Below, in pieces: positions 5,568-5,894 of a stretch of 5,894 nt of DNA. Made by a program: the position numbers and the translations under genes. This DNA comes from an uncultured Prevotella sp. (GTDB lineage Bacteria > Bacteroidota > Bacteroidia > Bacteroidales > Bacteroidaceae), in NCBI GenBank assembly GCA_946999025.1, contig CAMQBP010000131.1:1-5894 (forward strand), given 5' to 3'. The first letter of the stretch is position 1. Every line of letters begins with the position of its first letter. The notes beneath the pieces were generated by a model. It did not search any database. It worked only from the letters and a program-made list of their open reading frames with translations, and had not been told where the DNA came from.

Positions 5568-5894
5568 ATGAACCTGAAAAGAACAACTCTCCTATGCTGG
5601 GCTTTGTTGCTGTTATTCACACAAGCCTTACCACAGACAGCACGCCACAAGAAAGAACGCACCGTTGACATCTACGGCCGTGTGGTCGACTCGTTCACCC
5701 ATCTCTGCGTGCTTGACGCCAAGATCACCATCATGAATTCCGACAGCGTGATGGTGGACACCTGCCGAACCGTCACATGGAATAAAGAAGCCATACACCC
5801 CGATGCCTACTTCTATCTACGAAAGAAGCTGAGCGAAGACACCTACATCTTCAAGATAGAGCACCCCGATTACCAAACTACCTACATCAACCAC
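5568..5894 (+). CDS. N-terminal part of an exported protein with a CarboxypepD_reg-like domain (runs off window)
   Basis: The frame is open from ATG 5568 to the window edge (109 residues) and continues beyond it. The start MNLKRTTLL is followed by a hydrophobic run (about 8-20) and small residues (TQALPQTA), a signal peptide probably cleaved around 20-25. After a basic patch (RHKKER, 26-31), the segment VDIYGRVVDSF (33-43) with VLDAKITIM (48-56) and YIFKIEHPDYQTTYI (93-107) resembles the small beta-sandwich that opens many Bacteroidetes outer-membrane proteins (carboxypeptidase regulatory-like fold). I recall similar N-termini on long Prevotella envelope proteins, but what follows is outside the window, so TonB-dependent transporter, OmpA-like or other envelope protein cannot be decided. 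It begins 34 bases after the regulator stop; the gap is AT-rich, with no TAnnTTTG box or terminator, so it may share the apbE-regulator transcript. Confidence 0.75.
   Translation, partial: MNLKRTTLLCWALLLLFTQALPQTARHKKERTVDIYGRVVDSFTHLCVLDAKITIMNSDSVMVDTCRTVTWNKEAIHPDAYFYLRKKLSEDTYIFKIEHPDYQTTYINH

Overview
This window looks like a chromosomal stretch from a Bacteroidales bacterium, most likely Prevotellaceae. Three things point there. Promoter boxes match the Bacteroidetes -7 consensus TAnnTTTG. No start codon has a convincing Shine-Dalgarno sequence. Several proteins belong to families I know mainly from Bacteroidetes (DUF4199, DUF6452, DUF6048). Base composition is mixed and even throughout, and I see no mobile element, phage gene, CRISPR array or other sign of recent transfer.

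Layout, all genes on the + strand: the 3' part of a tRNA-Thr(UGU) (1-52) and its strong intrinsic terminator (73-113); a promoter and a DNPH1/Rcl-like deoxynucleotide N-hydrolase (244-699); a DUF4199 membrane protein (847-1380); a polyprenyl-phosphate-type family 2 glycosyltransferase (1577-2539) overlapping a DUF6452 lipoprotein (2527-3006), which overlaps a DUF6048 beta-barrel protein (2957-3649); a membrane-anchored ApbE flavin transferase (3762-4877) overlapping a Crp/Fnr-type regulator (4874-5533); and the 5' end of a secreted or envelope protein (5568 to the window edge).

The theme is the cell envelope. The glycosyltransferase probably loads a sugar onto a lipid carrier at the inner membrane. 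DUF6452 and DUF6048 look like an exported lipoprotein and outer-membrane barrel pair. ApbE would attach FMN to extracytoplasmic flavoproteins. Tight overlaps define two translationally linked blocks, glycosyltransferase-DUF6452-DUF6048 and apbE-regulator.

Three start sites were moved downstream from the longest reading frame. For DUF4199 and the glycosyltransferase, the longest frame would run through a -7 box. For the regulator, the inner start gives an ATGA overlap. I found no clear undescribed system. The best leads are two promoters lying almost on top of their start codons, a 50-base out-of-frame overlap that encodes a signal peptide, and the apbE-regulator pair.
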